Assembly: GCF_014898055.3 (NCBI RefSeq)
Contig: NW_023603184.1
Span: forward strand, 31,805,359 to 31,869,358
DNA from: Talpa occidentalis
Lineage: Eukaryota > Chordata > Mammalia > Eulipotyphla > Talpidae
Reading direction: 5' to 3'
DNA length: 64,000 bases
In this document: positions 10,686 to 23,228 of the stretch, piece after piece
Position numbering within the stretch: the stretch's first letter is position 1
Layout of the letters: each line of letters opens with the position of its first letter
Notes under the pieces: model-generated
Database searches by the model: none
What the model was told of the DNA's origin: nothing
Seen by the model: the letters and a program-made list of their open reading frames with translations, nothing else
Program-made: the position numbers and the translations under genes

Positions 10686-12695
10686 GTCAAAAACTAATTC
10701 TCCATCACTGTACAGGTAACAAATAAAATTAGAGTCAACAAAGAATTACTACTCTGCATGATGTTTGACAAAGGAAACTATGAACAGGTTTTAGAACAAT
10801 CTTAAGAGTTCCAGAGGGGCTAAAAGTATACTAAAATTTCAAGGGAGGAGAATTTTTTTAATTTTAGGGACAATGAGAGATTCAAAGCCCCTGTATTTTC
10901 AATATTTTAATACCCTAAAAAATGACATATATGCAATCTATATATGTATCTTCAGGTTGAAATGATTAAATACTTTAAAAGAATTTAAGCATCTATAGCT
11001 GAAAAGAAATTTAAGTAGACTCAGTTCTTGCCAAATGGCTGTTCACTGTCTACTGCAATATGTCACTTTTCATATAGCAAAATATCAGCTGAGGTAGCTG
11101 GCCTCACTGGCCTTCCAGTACATTGCTGGAGCAATAGAAAGATGCTTAGCCTTGTAATGAGGAGTGTAGAAAGTTCAAGAAAACAGGTGTTTCTAAGTCC
11201 CAAGAGAGATCTACTTCCAGATACAATAAATGTCAGAGATGGTGTGCCTATAAGCCAGGACCCAAAAATGGATGACTTCAAAGACTTTACTATGAAACAT
11301 AGTGCTCTCTCCTGTAGTAGGAATAAAATCTTCCAAGCAAAAGATAATGGGTTATCAAATGGAAATGAGTCATCTCATTATTCCAAAGGAAAGTGAATAT
11401 GAGAATTTCTGCATGTGAATGGAAGCTAATAGAAATACCAGCAGTCTTTGCCATGTACTATCTATGCCATGTCAATTGAAATGCATGTATATTGGAGCCA
11501 CATAACATAAAATACATGTTATTATCTCCATCTTATGAAAGCACTAAGAACAATGTCTGGTAGATGTCAATTGTCCAATACGTTTGGTGATACACATCTA
11601 TTCTATTAATCAATATTGCCTACATCTGTGGCAATGAATAGGCATTGAAAGAAATAAGAAAATTTGAAAACCATATATTAGAGGCTTCAAGAAACTGTTG
11701 GAAAAGAAGAATTAAATTCTTACTGAAAAATGAAGTTTTTATTTCTAAAGATTGCTTTTTCCTCTTACTCTTGCATGTGAGTTGCACTCTAAGATTCAAG
11801 AAGAGGTTAACTGGCAGGCTTCAAAGACAGCCAACTCTGGTGACAGAAACCATATTCAGAAAACCTGGCACTGGTCACTGCCGCCAGGCTGGCCAAACAC
11901 ATGCAAAAAATTGATGGCTGTGTCCCAATGCCCTTCCATCTCATCTAGCCAACCTCCTTCAAATGCTGATACCTCCTAAAGTTCTCATTAGACACTTTAA
12001 GTTAGAAAGCAAGAACACTGTCTAGGATCACACTTTGGAAATACATTCTATGCAAGTTTTCAGAAAGAATGAAGTAAAGAATATAAAAATATTTCGTTTC
12101 TGTTTATGAATCCATCAGTATGAATTCATCTACAAAATTAGATTATTTACCATTTATCCCTTTAGAAGGCAGTGTGGACATGTTTTAAGTTGGATATACA
12201 GAACACAAACTTCATTGAAAGTTCTGTGTAAGAGGCAGCACAAAGTCCTATCCCTGAAGAGTATAAACAGGAAGTAGACTGAAACCGCCTTCCCATTATA
12301 CCAATGAAGGAATGAATTCCTAGAAAGAAGTGACTTAGTCAAAGTTACCCTAAGTCTACTGGCAAAGCTAACACTCCCAACTTGGTTCTAACTGCTATGC
12401 CAAAGTGTGCAACAAGCATATCAACATATTAGAGGAAATGAGGGCGGATGGGGGAAAGAAAGCACTGAAGATAGTATTAGACTATAGCCATCCCTCACTT
12501 TACCTTACTCTCCTTTCTCAACTTCCATTCTGATGGTACGTCAATCCAAAGAAGACTAAGTACAGAAGCAACAAAGGGCCCCCAGGCAAGAGGCTAGTAG
12601 TGATCCTCCACTTGGTCTCCTCTCTTCCAACATTTTGAACACACTAACTATGGATCCTCATTGACTCCTTCAGGCTAACAAATTACTCAAGTTGT
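10686..12695. other. unassigned region, no supported gene
   Basis: Contains a 122-codon open frame (11028-11396, plus), but it opens with TTG and shows no recognisable domain, so I do not call it a gene. The segment near 11066 ('ttttcatatagcaaaat') is repeated near 12735, suggesting an unrecognised old element spans parts of this stretch. Confidence 0.4.
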
Positions 12696-12724
12696 TTTCC
12701 CTGAAAATTAAAAATGGCCTAAGT

Positions 12725-12905
12725 CTGCTTCTCTTTTCATATAGCAAAATACCAACTGAGAGAGAGCTAGCTCCTCACAAATCAGAGCCCTGTGAAAAAT
12801 GCCACACCACTGTTTTCTCAGGCCTAATACTGGCAAATCTGTAGCCTAACTCCCTGACTCAAGTTTTCAGTGACTGGCTACCTTCTTTGGAGGGATCCTG
12901 TCCCA
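12725..12905. repeat. second copy of local unassigned repeat
   Basis: Carries 'ttttcatatagcaaaata' (also at about 11066). About 110 bp later comes 'ctgactcaagttttcagtg' followed by 'actggctac' and 'tttggagggat', also at 9677-9723. The two motifs occur here in a different order and spacing from the first occurrences, so rearrangement or two separate insertions are possible. Confidence 0.5.
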
Positions 12906-15039
12906 GGAGAGCAGTCTCTGAAAACTATACTTTTCTTTTCTTAACTCATGACACCCTCACCTCTTTCTCCCACTTACTTTTCTATTTCACTGGTCTTGAA
13001 AGCGGGTACGCACATCCTACGAATATACTGGGGTATACTTATTGGATTAAAAAGTAAGAATGCTGTGGAGAGACAAGAGATTGATTATGGTCCATTTATA
13101 TAGTTTTTAACTAAATTAAACCTGAACAAATATTCGAGTATTTTTTAAAAATCCTTCCAACGAAACTGCAATTTTAGTATAAAAATATTGGCCTCAGTTA
13201 CAATAATACTATGACTAAGCTAACACTTGTAACAATAATAAGTGTGGCCCTTTAGTGGCCATGTTACAGGATGGACATGATGACCCAAGCAGATAGAACA
13301 AAATATAAGGGAAGACTTTTTCGCTTATCAAGAAGACAATTTGAGATATAGATTTATATTGGTATTATTAACAGTGTACCTTACCCTATTACATTCCGAG
13401 GTATTAAATAAGATGATGAAGCCACTAGAATCAATAAGTGATTTTAAAACCATATCATATAGATATATATAAATTGCTATAATTTTTCCATAGTGTTTAA
13501 ATTATACCATATTCAACCCAATATTTTATAAAATTTCACCTAAATTAATTATTAAATGTTTAGGAAACAGTTTTTTAATTATAAAGGGAATAAATATGCT
13601 ATTAAAAAAGCATTTGTTCTTCCTGCTGCTATAAAAATGACTAAAATAACACAGAGAAAACAATATGACAACAAATTTAAAAACATTTCCTTGCCAAACT
13701 TCACAGCCAAGACAAGGCTAATTATGAGTGCTTTGGAAAAGGTCCCAAGGTGTCATAATTAAAAGTTGAGCCATTTTTCATTCTTTCTCAGATATACTAG
13801 ATAAGATTTAAGAGTCCCCAAGTTCACTAGTCTTACCTAGTTTAGGTTACTTTATGTGTTTGCCTCAGAGAAAATAAGACTTACAAAATGTCATACAATT
13901 TAAGTATTCAAGGTACATGACTCAACTTTAGCATACCTGTAAATCACATAATCTGTGCAAAAAGTACAGAGGCATTCTCTTGAACTGTTGTGCCTAATCT
14001 CAAAAAAAGCTGAAAATTTCTTTTAATAATGCCTTAATGTATTAAAATGTAAAAAACAAATATAACATACAATTTTAGTTGTTCCAACACTAAAATTCTT
14101 TTTTAAACCTCATTATACCTATTTCAACCTGCATCTTTGTAGGAGATAAAGGAGAGGGACCACGCAAATTTTAAAATAGTGCAATTTTCCTCAGTATGTA
14201 TCTGATCTTCCCATTCAAGAATACAAAATGTTACTCAGACTTGGTGAACTAATATGCTGTATTGCAAGTTAGGTAAACTTTGTTCAGCGGCTGCTGTATT
14301 AAATGTTTTTTGTTTTCTTTTTGTTGTATTTTACTTCTTGGTAAGGATCACAATTGAAAATCCTAAAGAAAAATATTATTAAGTCATCACAACTAATTCA
14401 ATGAGACTACGGTGATATTTTAAACTGTTCAATAGAACTTTCACATCTTTCTTCCCTCCTTTGCCCAACTTCAGCCCTTTCTTTCTAATAGTGAGATTTC
14501 ATCATATTTTTTCGTGGCCTTATCACACCATGAGCCTCTAACATGCCAAAGCAGTGTCAAGAAAAATAACAGGTCAGGGTCTTTGGAAACCAGGGTCAAA
14601 GCTTTTCTAGCCTATATGACCACCAAGTCTTTTCCAGAAAGTGATGGTTTTGCAAAGTCAGATAAGCAGCAAAATCTCAATAGATACGTTTGATTGAGAG
14701 AAACAAGTTACTAAATACGAGAAAATTTCCAAACTAAATAACAGAAAAGAAGGCTCGTGGGTTCAGAGAAAATCCATTCAATAAATAATTAGAAAACATG
14801 AGATCCCAAATTACAAAACTTAAAAGGGGGATTTAGCATCCCATTTATAAGTTATCAAGGGTAGAGAGGGGTGTTGCTGCTACTACTTCTTTGTAACCTC
14901 TACTGTTTCATTATCATCATTATTTAAAAAATAATTTGTGTTTCTTCCCAAAACTCTGAATCATTCAGTGGCTAAATGCATTTTCATAGTATTTTTATAT
15001 TGTCCCTCAAAAGAAACAGCGTTATGGAACATGCCATAA
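12906..15039. other. AT-rich, no feature seen
   Basis: No recognised repeat, gene or RNA over about 2.1 kb. If the gene inferred from 22.7-33.4 kb exists, this would lie in its first intron. Confidence 0.5.
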
Positions 15040-15330
15040 CTACAAATGTAAGGCACCTAAAAACCTGTAACAAACAGAAAACTCCGAAATAACACTCAAA
15101 TCTAAAAATGCCCAAATACTGTCCTTTCTTTTAAGACCTTGTTTGACAACTGGGGAGGGTACAGGGGCAAAGGTTTTTTACTGCAGAACTGAGGCACCTG
15201 GAGGAAAGGAGGTAGAATGGGAGTGGGGGGTGGGGAGGGACCCAGTGGAACATCATCATAGAGATCACAGAGGGTTTCTGGGGCACTGGTGGTGGGCATG
15301 GTATGAAAATATACATTTATAGAGGTTTAA
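15040..15330 (-). other. repeat-free GC-richer block with a 65-codon open frame
   Basis: On the minus strand an ATG at 15299-15297 has an A at -3 (accATGc). It opens a 65-codon proline-rich frame ending at 15102, with residues DLYDDVPLGP near position 13. Inside it, a pyrimidine tract ends in 'tttcctccag', which could instead be a splice acceptor. I recognise no protein family. It may be a conserved noncoding block, a noncoding exon or chance. Confidence 0.2.
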
Positions 15331-16489
15331 ACTTCTAACTCCCAAAGCAGATACAATGATGTGAAACACTTTACCTCAGTAAACATAATTTGGGGGGAAA
15401 AAAAATTTTTTTACAGTGTAAGATACAAGATTTTACTAACACATAGTCTTGTTCATTTATATATGAAGCCGCATATTTTAATTTTCCTACTGGCTGACAT
15501 ATTTGAAGGAAAGCACAATTTGAAAAATTCCGCTATAGCTTACTACTTGGAATGTCCCAGATACAATACTGAGTTAAGAGAACTACAGGGGTTAACCTGC
15601 TGACCTATGGCCATATCATATTCATGATAGACATGGCTTTTCTAGAAGTCACAAAGACACAAATATGACATATTTCAGTCCAACCTACAGAATAGTCATT
15701 AATACTATCAAATGTTACCGCAATGTCCAATGTTACTTCAAATAACCTATTCCTAATCATCATTTAAGTTATAGCTAAAGCTATCTCCTATTAAAAATTC
15801 TCCTTAACATAGAAACTTCTGCTCATCTATACATATATATGTATATATATATGTATAGATGTATATGCTTATCTTCGCGATAGTAATTAGCACACTACAT
15901 AAAATTAGCGGTATTCATATCTCCTTACTAGGACCACACATTTTCATCTTTGAAATCATGTAAGCAAATAATTCCCACCGTTTAAACACTAGGAACTTTT
16001 TATCACTCCTCTGTCACACGCCCATATTTTGAAAGATTGCTACCTAGCAAACTAGCCATACTTATTATGTAAAATTAAATCTTTTTTGAGTTTTTATTAA
16101 TCAGAGACATATAACTGATAATAAAGTTATTCTGATCAGCACGGTATTATTCATTTATACTGGTATATGGGAAATGCAAGATTGTTCTGGCTCTGGAAAT
16201 AAGTATGAAGATAGAATAAATGAGCACTGACATTGGAGAATGGAAAGCAAGAAGGACAAAAAAGCCAACCCTAATTTATGACACACAGGTTTTGTTTGTA
16301 GTGAATAATATCCTGAAGCAAAACCCAATTGAAACATTTATTTTTATCAAGTAGCGAGTTAGACAGTATTACTGGTGAGGTTATCTATCCTGAATACCTT
16401 TTATTGAATGAGGCAATGAATATAAAAGCACTTTGAAAGCTGAACTGTATAAAATGTAAGAGAATTAAGAACCCTTCTCTTGCTAAGGT
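15331..16489. other. AT-rich, no gene seen
   Basis: A (TA)/(GTATA) simple tract lies at about 15828-15866. Otherwise nothing recognised. Confidence 0.5.
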
Positions 16490-16705
16490 TCTACTACTGA
16501 ACCCATAACTATTGACAATTTATACTAACACAATTGTCCAGAACTGTTCTACGTACTTCTATATACGTTAACCTCAAAAAACTTCACAACAACCCTATAT
16601 GATCACAAATCTAACACAATGCCCATTTTAAAAATTAGGAAATAAGACTTAAACAGGTTGTGTAACTTTGCCAAGATCACACAACTACTTTAGAAAATAA
16701 TACTT
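16490..16705 (+). mobile_element. MIR SINE relic
   Basis: 'ctgttctacgtacttctat', 'acttcacaacaacccta', 'attttaaaaattaggaaat' and 'tttgccaagatcacacaac' align with the 3' two thirds of MIR. Confidence 0.8.
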
Positions 16706-17039
16706 CAAAGAAAAGATCAAGAAATAAAAATTGAAAATTTAATTTTTGTCCTCACATGCACTTCTATTATTCAAATGAAGAATATCTGTTTTCATTTTTT
16801 CTTAAAATGTAAACAAGAATAAACAGATTTAGATTTGGAGACTATAAGACCACCTTCTTGCAGGGTTTCAAAATAAAGAGAGCTTCTAAAATAATTAGAA
16901 TGGGAAAACCAATGAATTATCCTTTCTAGGTAAGAAAGGAACTTGGATTGCTGTCTCTATTTCATATAAGAGGAAAAGAAACAGAATGTGCAATTTGCCA
17001 AAGATTACATAGCAAGTGTGTAATGAAGCTGATATGGGA
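16706..17039. other. AT-rich, no feature seen
   Basis: The last 80 bases ('cagaatgtgcaatttgcca', 'ttacatagcaagtgtgtaa') resemble another eroded MIR 3' end just before the next MIR. Not certain. Confidence 0.4.
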
Positions 17040-17069
17040 AGCCAGATAGCCATAATTCTAAGTACATAG

Positions 17070-17225
17070 ATAACATGTATTAAATATTTATTCTATACAC
17101 TAAGCCCTGAGCTTGGTGCTTTACATTCATTTAAGTAATCTAATCCTCACAATAACCCCGTGATGCAAATAGTGTTATTATTCCCATTTTAGAGGTGAAG
17201 AAGCAAAGGCTTAGGGATTGCATCA
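17070..17225 (+). mobile_element. MIR SINE relic
   Basis: 'taaatatttattctataca', 'taatctaatcctcacaata', 'ttcccattttagaggtgaa' are in MIR order. Confidence 0.85.
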
Positions 17226-17554
17226 TGGATGTGTTAGGGTGGATGGGGAAGCTGATTTCTACATAGGAGGTTCAATGCCCAAAGAGATAGCTGTAGACTA
17301 CTTCTGAAAAATTAACAACATTCCTGCCCTTTGATATTCCTTCCCAAGAAAGAACAATGAACTGTTCTCTCCTAGTTAGGGGCATTCTTCCCCAGTTCTA
17401 CCAATGACCTGCTTAGCACCATGACAACAGCGCCTAAGTTTCCCCACCTACCAAATATTAAAATCTTCAATAGAAGAGAAAATCCTTAGAAAGTAGACTT
17501 GTGGCTTCAAAAATGCCCTTCAGGAGTTCTAGAACTTAGTAAATTCTTTATTCA

Positions 17555-17640
17555 ATGATCTGTTTGTAAAGTATGATTTACATTATCCAATCACATTATC
17601 CAATGATCACATTATACCATGATCTGTTTGTAAAGTATGA
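17555..17640. repeat. local tandem duplication, period 64 bp
   Basis: A 22-bp string beginning 'atgatctgtttgtaaag' is present at 17555-17576 and, unchanged, at 17619-17640. Between them a 14-bp unit 'acattatccaat' is also doubled. Confidence 0.9.
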
Positions 17641-20600
17641 AAGGAAATATTTGCAATCATGCCTCAAAAAGAGTTCCATTTGAAAACGAGGCTCTTCATT
17701 TAAAAAAAAAAAAATTGTTGCCTTTTCTTTTTTCCACATATTGTGCTTGTGTGTTTGTGGAAAGTAAAGTATATTTAATTTTTCTTGTCTAAATTTAAAG
17801 AACTACTTTCCAAAGAAGCAGAGATTGTGCTCAGTGAAGTCAAAGTACAACTAGTGCTAAAGCCCCTTTTTGCATTTAAATGAATATATTAAAATTAAAG
17901 GTAGACATTTCAATTTGTCTTTTTGTGATGACTAGAAACAATATAATATTAAAGGTAGCAGGGATAATAGATCATTTAAAGGGTTATCTTATAAGATTTT
18001 CAGAGAGGAAAGAGATCAAGGGAAAACTTGAGAGAATATATAGTGTATGGATGCTTGGTACATCACATAATGTATTTGAATTTGCCCTATATTTATTATG
18101 TTTATTTATACATGTCATCAATGAAAAGTATAAAATCGATATACTTAAGTAATTTTGATCCAAAACAGTTTAAAACACTAAAACTCTTAGGGGATTTTAA
18201 AATGTCACATTAGGCCTCCTCAATACATGGTGCTTCAATCTAGAGAAATCTTCAAAAAGCTACATGGACAAGGAGAACTTAGTAAAATATACCAGTGAAT
18301 TCCAGATCACATGCACCAGAGCAGAATGTTTCTAGAGAAGAACAAATACATAAATAGAAAATCTAGAAAATTACAGAACAGCAAATTCAAGTTAGCTACC
18401 AAAGATGCAAAAAATTCTAAAATATATACAACTTTGGACTACCGATTTATAGTTTTTTTTAACTTTGCTATTTTATGCCCAAATAATTACAGGTTAAGAT
18501 GCTTAGCTCAATTCTTTATAAGTAAAATCAAGCATCTCCCTATAAATCTTAGGATAAAGATTTCTATAAATTCAAATAACTGGCTTTTTACTTGAAATAG
18601 TATAAAAGAGAATGGCACTACACATTTTTACACCATTAAAAGGTAAAGAGCATTTCTGAATTCTTTAAATATTTTTAAAGAAATGTTTTCCAACATTAGG
18701 TATTATACCAGTTAATGAGGATTACTAGATATATTAGCATTATAAAGTAGAAATAACTGAACAGTTCAGTTTTTGAACATAGTTTATTAGTTTATAATAG
18801 ATTACAGCATCTATAAGCAACTTTAGAAAATAATTCACATCTTTCCTAAAGATGAAATTTTTTTGAGTGAATAGTAACATATGAGTGATATATAAGGGGT
18901 CTTAGTGGAGCAAGAAGAGATTCTGAATATAAACAAGCCATCATTCTGGTAAAAGGAAATACAAACAACTAGAATAAAAATAGTTGACGCACAAAAGCCA
19001 TAATGAGGGGGTAGCTCAAAAAATAACTTCTACTTTGAATGGTTTGGATGAAATACAAATTATCCACAGAAAAGTGTGGACTGGCATAAATGTTTGTACA
19101 AAATTATAAGTGTATTTCAAGAAGTATGCAAGAGGCAACCGCCTGCATGATGCACAAGGTCCCGGCAATGCTCTGCTTAAGTGCTAGTGCACAGAGTCCA
19201 AACCACTGCATTTTAATTACCATGCAGCCTCAGATATATTGCCTTTGATATGGAAATGTTCTTGTTCTCTCATCTTCACATATGGTCTCATGCACAGAAA
19301 TCTTTATCTGATTCATAAAAAATAAACTAGAATCCAATCTCAACACCTGACCTCAGTGCTTAGAAGTTTTTTACTAAGCATGGTGTCACTATAAAAAGAA
19401 TGGCTAATATTGGTGTAAAGTTGGATATTTTGAGCAACGATAAGAAGGATTTGCAGTTAAGAATTGAATAGATACTGCTTCTCTAAGGTTTTAGGGTTTC
19501 ATGCTCCCTTTTTGAGACTACTATAGATTTGAGGAAAGACAGACAAGCAACTGTTTTTGGAAGGTGAGAGAATCCGTAGTAGATTTAAATGACATTCCAT
19601 CTTATAACCTCCATCCATATTCTTCAACTGATTTTTTTATTATGACAATGGATACTTAAAACTTGAAAAGCTCTATGAAAAGCCATAGCACAAATTTAAA
19701 ATTATTTCCAGCTGGACTAAATGTCTAAACAAAATTACTAGCTGAAAAGCTTTTACCCCCTTCCACAGAATAAGGGGAAAAATACTCTTCCTATAAATGA
19801 ATAATGAATACATTATGAGAGAATGAAAGTTTCTGATATAACTCTTAGCAAAACAATTAGTTTTCAGATCACAGTTGAAAAACCTCAAGCAAAAAGGATA
19901 TGTTATACATTTAAAATGCTCTTACATCTGATTAAAAAAAATGCTTTTCATAGACTGCGTTAGAGTGCCAGTTTTGTTTTGTTTTTTTTAAACTTAAGTC
20001 TGTTGCAATTCAGAGGATAACAGTAGAAAATGTGGAGTCAGGATGAAGACATAAAATGTTCAATACATTAGTTTCCTTGTTAGGAAAAAATAATAGGAGT
20101 CATATTTCTTAAACAAGAAGCAAACCAAACCTCAAAATAGTCCATTTCTTCCTGTAAAAAGCAACAGATATTTGTTCATTTTTACCAACTTTCTGCAATA
20201 TCTGTTCTCATTAAATCTTATATACCTGCATAACTTGATAATTCTAAAGCAACTTAGATTAATTTTTTAAAAACAATGATATGACCCATATAACCTCATG
20301 ACAGCAGATAATACAGCCCATCTGCAAATCCTCTTGCTGTATGTTATCTGTGTTTTATCATTTCTAGTACCTGTCTGTGCCTGATATGGTACTCTCAGAC
20401 ACATTATCTTGATGGAATGTTTCACTTGACTTCAAAAACATCAACTGATATATATGCATCTCTAAACTACATTTAAACAAATAGCTCTTAGATCAATTAA
20501 AAATTTTGTTGTGCTGTACTACAATTTTATAGAATGCTCTTTCTAAATAGTGAAAAAGTATATATAAATTCTGTCACTAACAAGAAAATTCTTTCAAACT

Positions 20601-22600
20601 TAGAGAGGTATATAACCTAACAAACAAACCTGAAGATATTAAAAATGTTGAAGCCAACCCATATTACACCTTGTTAAAAGAAAATTCACTTATTCCAGTA
20701 CCTACTATACTAATTGAAAGAGAATTACTTAAAATGTCACTAATTTCTTCAATATAAAATTGATATGTGCAGCAATCTCATCAATGACCAATAATCCAGT
20801 AAGTCCTTCAAAAAGCCAAATAGAAAGGTATAAAATCTTAATACCACTGAAATTTATCATTTATATATTTAAGGTAATGTATTTTTAAAGCTATGTATAA
20901 GAAAGATTTGCTAGATATGTTGCCATATTTTAAATATGTTTTTCCTTTACGAAGAAAAATATCTGTTGCTTCTGCTACTAATGAAAAAGTGTCCCTCGGA
21001 CAATATATTCCAATGCAACATCATTTCTTCTAGATTATTATTGAATCCATTATAGAATCAGCTTGAAGTATTAACACTGTTTTATTAATATTTTTTATGT
21101 TTCTCTTTATTGTATAGCGTAATTCTATAGTGTTGTAGTTATACAATGTACTTTACAGGAGTTTATATCATGCTCCATAATTAAAAAAAAACTCATAAAT
21201 GGTTTTTTTGCATTTTAAAAAATATATACATACCAAAAGAAAGCTCCTTCTCGTTTCTTCCAAAACAAAAACTGAGGCTCTCAATAAGCACAATAAACAA
21301 TAAACAAAAAAATACTATCTAGCTTTTGCCACAATAAGTAGGGAAATATGGTGGGACAAAAGAGGAGAAAGGAAGTATTGGTGGTACATGAGAAAAGCAA
21401 TAGAGGATGTCAGTTTGCCTAAGGAATTAATGACCTAGCACTTGTCTGAATCCTGGTTACTCACTGCCTTCGGTCATAAACTAGATCTAATAATTGTGAT
21501 GTGCACTTGCTTGCTTTCAGAGTCTGAAGGGGTTTTGTAGGGTTTTTTTCTTGGTGATTGTTGTTTTTGTTGTTGTTTTAGGATAAGACCAATCTCTTGA
21601 TTTATGATACTTCAAAAAATGTAAGTAGAAAAATAATCTACAAGTCATTTGGCCTACTGCCCATGTGCTCACATATGTTGTTCCGGAAGAGAGTCTCAAA
21701 AGTCTATAGATAATGCATTTATGGTCTCCTAGAGTTGAGAAAAATTCAGTCATAAATTTTCCCCTATAATAAGAAAATGAAATATTTCATTGGTTCAATG
21801 AAAAGCAAACACAACTAAATAAACAGTGCTCAACCTCCCAAAGAAAGGTGCATTCTTGCTGCCATAGGAAAGCTAACCCATCTCACTAAACTTGTGGAAG
21901 ATTTGGGATGTTTGCTTGTTTGTCTTAAAAAAGGGAATCTTCTACTAGGTATCAGACATGTCTGAGTGCCCTAGAAACAAGGAGAGGAAGGAGACTGAGC
22001 AAAGTGCTTAATGCTCAGTGTTGAATTCCACAGTGACTACACGGGGTGACAGAGGGAAGGTCAGGTTCATGATTGCAGAAATCTGGTCTCTGTCAGAGAG
22101 TGCAGGCTAACTCTGACCTGAGATTGGGGTCTGGGAAGCTAGTTCAAGTTCAAATCTGGATACAGACAGAGAGGACAAGGCACTGCTCCGAAGAACCCCG
22201 AGCTGAACAGGAGTGAAACAGAGAGGGCAGCTCTTTCCTGGCTCACCCCACAGTGAACACTAGCAACCCCAAGCGGCTAGGCCTGGAGGGGGAAAACAGA
22301 AGCTTCAGTCAGGACACAGACTTGCTGAGAGACCTCTAGGTCTTGTGGGGAAGGGAGCACTGACAGGTGAACAATCCAAACTGCAAGCCTGAAGCACCTA
22401 CTAGGGTATCCCTGGAGCAAGATACAATGCCAAGTCTGGGCTGGTCCTACTAGGTTAGTGCAGATAGAGGGGCACCAGCAGCCCCTCCCCCATGGGCGGG
22501 GTGTGAAGAGGAGATGGATTTCCAGATTTACTCTGATTCCACTTTCTACACTCAGTCTGCAACCCACTGACGGTGTCCGGTTTACTCCTCTAACCAGTAT
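17641..22600. other. AT-rich, repeat-poor region
   Basis: About 5 kb in which I recognise no SINE, L1, MIR or DNA transposon, and no gene. Composition becomes gradually less AT-rich from about 22.0 kb. Consistent with intronic or regulatory DNA flanking the CpG-rich domain. Confidence 0.55.
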
Positions 22601-22623
22601 TTCCCACTAAACCGAAAAATAAA

Positions 22624-22650
22624 GAGAAGGGGGTGGGGGTGGGGGGGGGC
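22624..22650 (+). repeat. G-run cluster, possible G-quadruplex
   Basis: Four or more runs of G of at least 4 lie within about 27 bp at the left edge of the first CpG island. Confidence 0.7.
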
Positions 22651-22857
22651 ATCAAAGACAGGACTACAGTCTTTCTGGTTTCAGGGCCTGTCTGGGTTGT
22701 CCTAGCCGTTTGGGCCCTCCCTGGGGAATCCTGCAGAGCAAACGAAGTTGGAAGGACCGGGCCGTCCCAGCCCGTGCCTGCGGGCCTCGGGGACTAGGTG
22801 CTGAGTGCGCAGGCTAATTATACATGTGGCATTTGGGCAGCCGACTGTCCAGTGACA

Positions 22858-22870
22858 CCTTACCTTATGA
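22858..22870 (-). other. splice donor match (AAG|GTAAGG)
   Basis: On the minus strand the last exonic base would be 22864. Strong agreement with the U1 consensus, inside CpG island 1. It supports a first exon transcribed leftwards. No transcript evidence available. Confidence 0.45.
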
Positions 22871-23134
22871 GGAAACGTCAACCCCAGCAACTGTTCAAAA
22901 CAAAATGCCATCGCGGGATCGGCTTCGTCGGCTCTTGGCCGGTTCGGGATTGCTTTTCCCACAGCCTCTCACTTGGGGCAAGAATGCGACTTGGGGAGGC
23001 CAGCTGTGGGCGGGCAGACCCGCCGGGTGGAGAGGGTGGGGTGGGAGACGGCGGGGCGGTGCTTGCCAGGTGTCCGTCCTGTGCCCCCCGCCCCCTGCCA
23101 GGGCCCAGCTCGCGGACCCACCACTTGACCTTTT

Positions 23135-23147
23135 TACTCACCAAACC
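23135..23147 (-). other. splice donor match (TTG|GTGAGT)
   Basis: Minus strand, last exonic base 23142. About 280 bp upstream of the 22864 donor in the same direction, so it would be an alternative end for the same first exon. Confidence 0.35.
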
Positions 23148-23213
23148 CACCTCCCAGAAATAGACGGGGCGGGGCTGCGTCTGTTCTCCGCGGGACCCGG
23201 GGAAAAACTCGGA

Positions 23214-23228
23214 CATGTGACTATAAAG
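23214..23228 (+). promoter_or_regulatory. E-box plus TATA-like box
   Basis: CATGTG (23214-23219) is followed two bases later by TATAAAG (23222-23228) and GC-rich sequence. If used on the plus strand, transcription would start near 23250. A TATA box inside a CpG island is a minority architecture. Could be chance. Confidence 0.4.

Noticed and set aside
11028..11396. 122-codon plus-strand frame
   Set aside because: Starts with TTG. No recognisable domain. Lies in a suspected old repeat.
9666..12905. Endogenous retrovirus
   Set aside because: The paired motifs are short, in changed order, and there is no primer-binding site, polypurine tract or retroviral protein-like frame that I can see.
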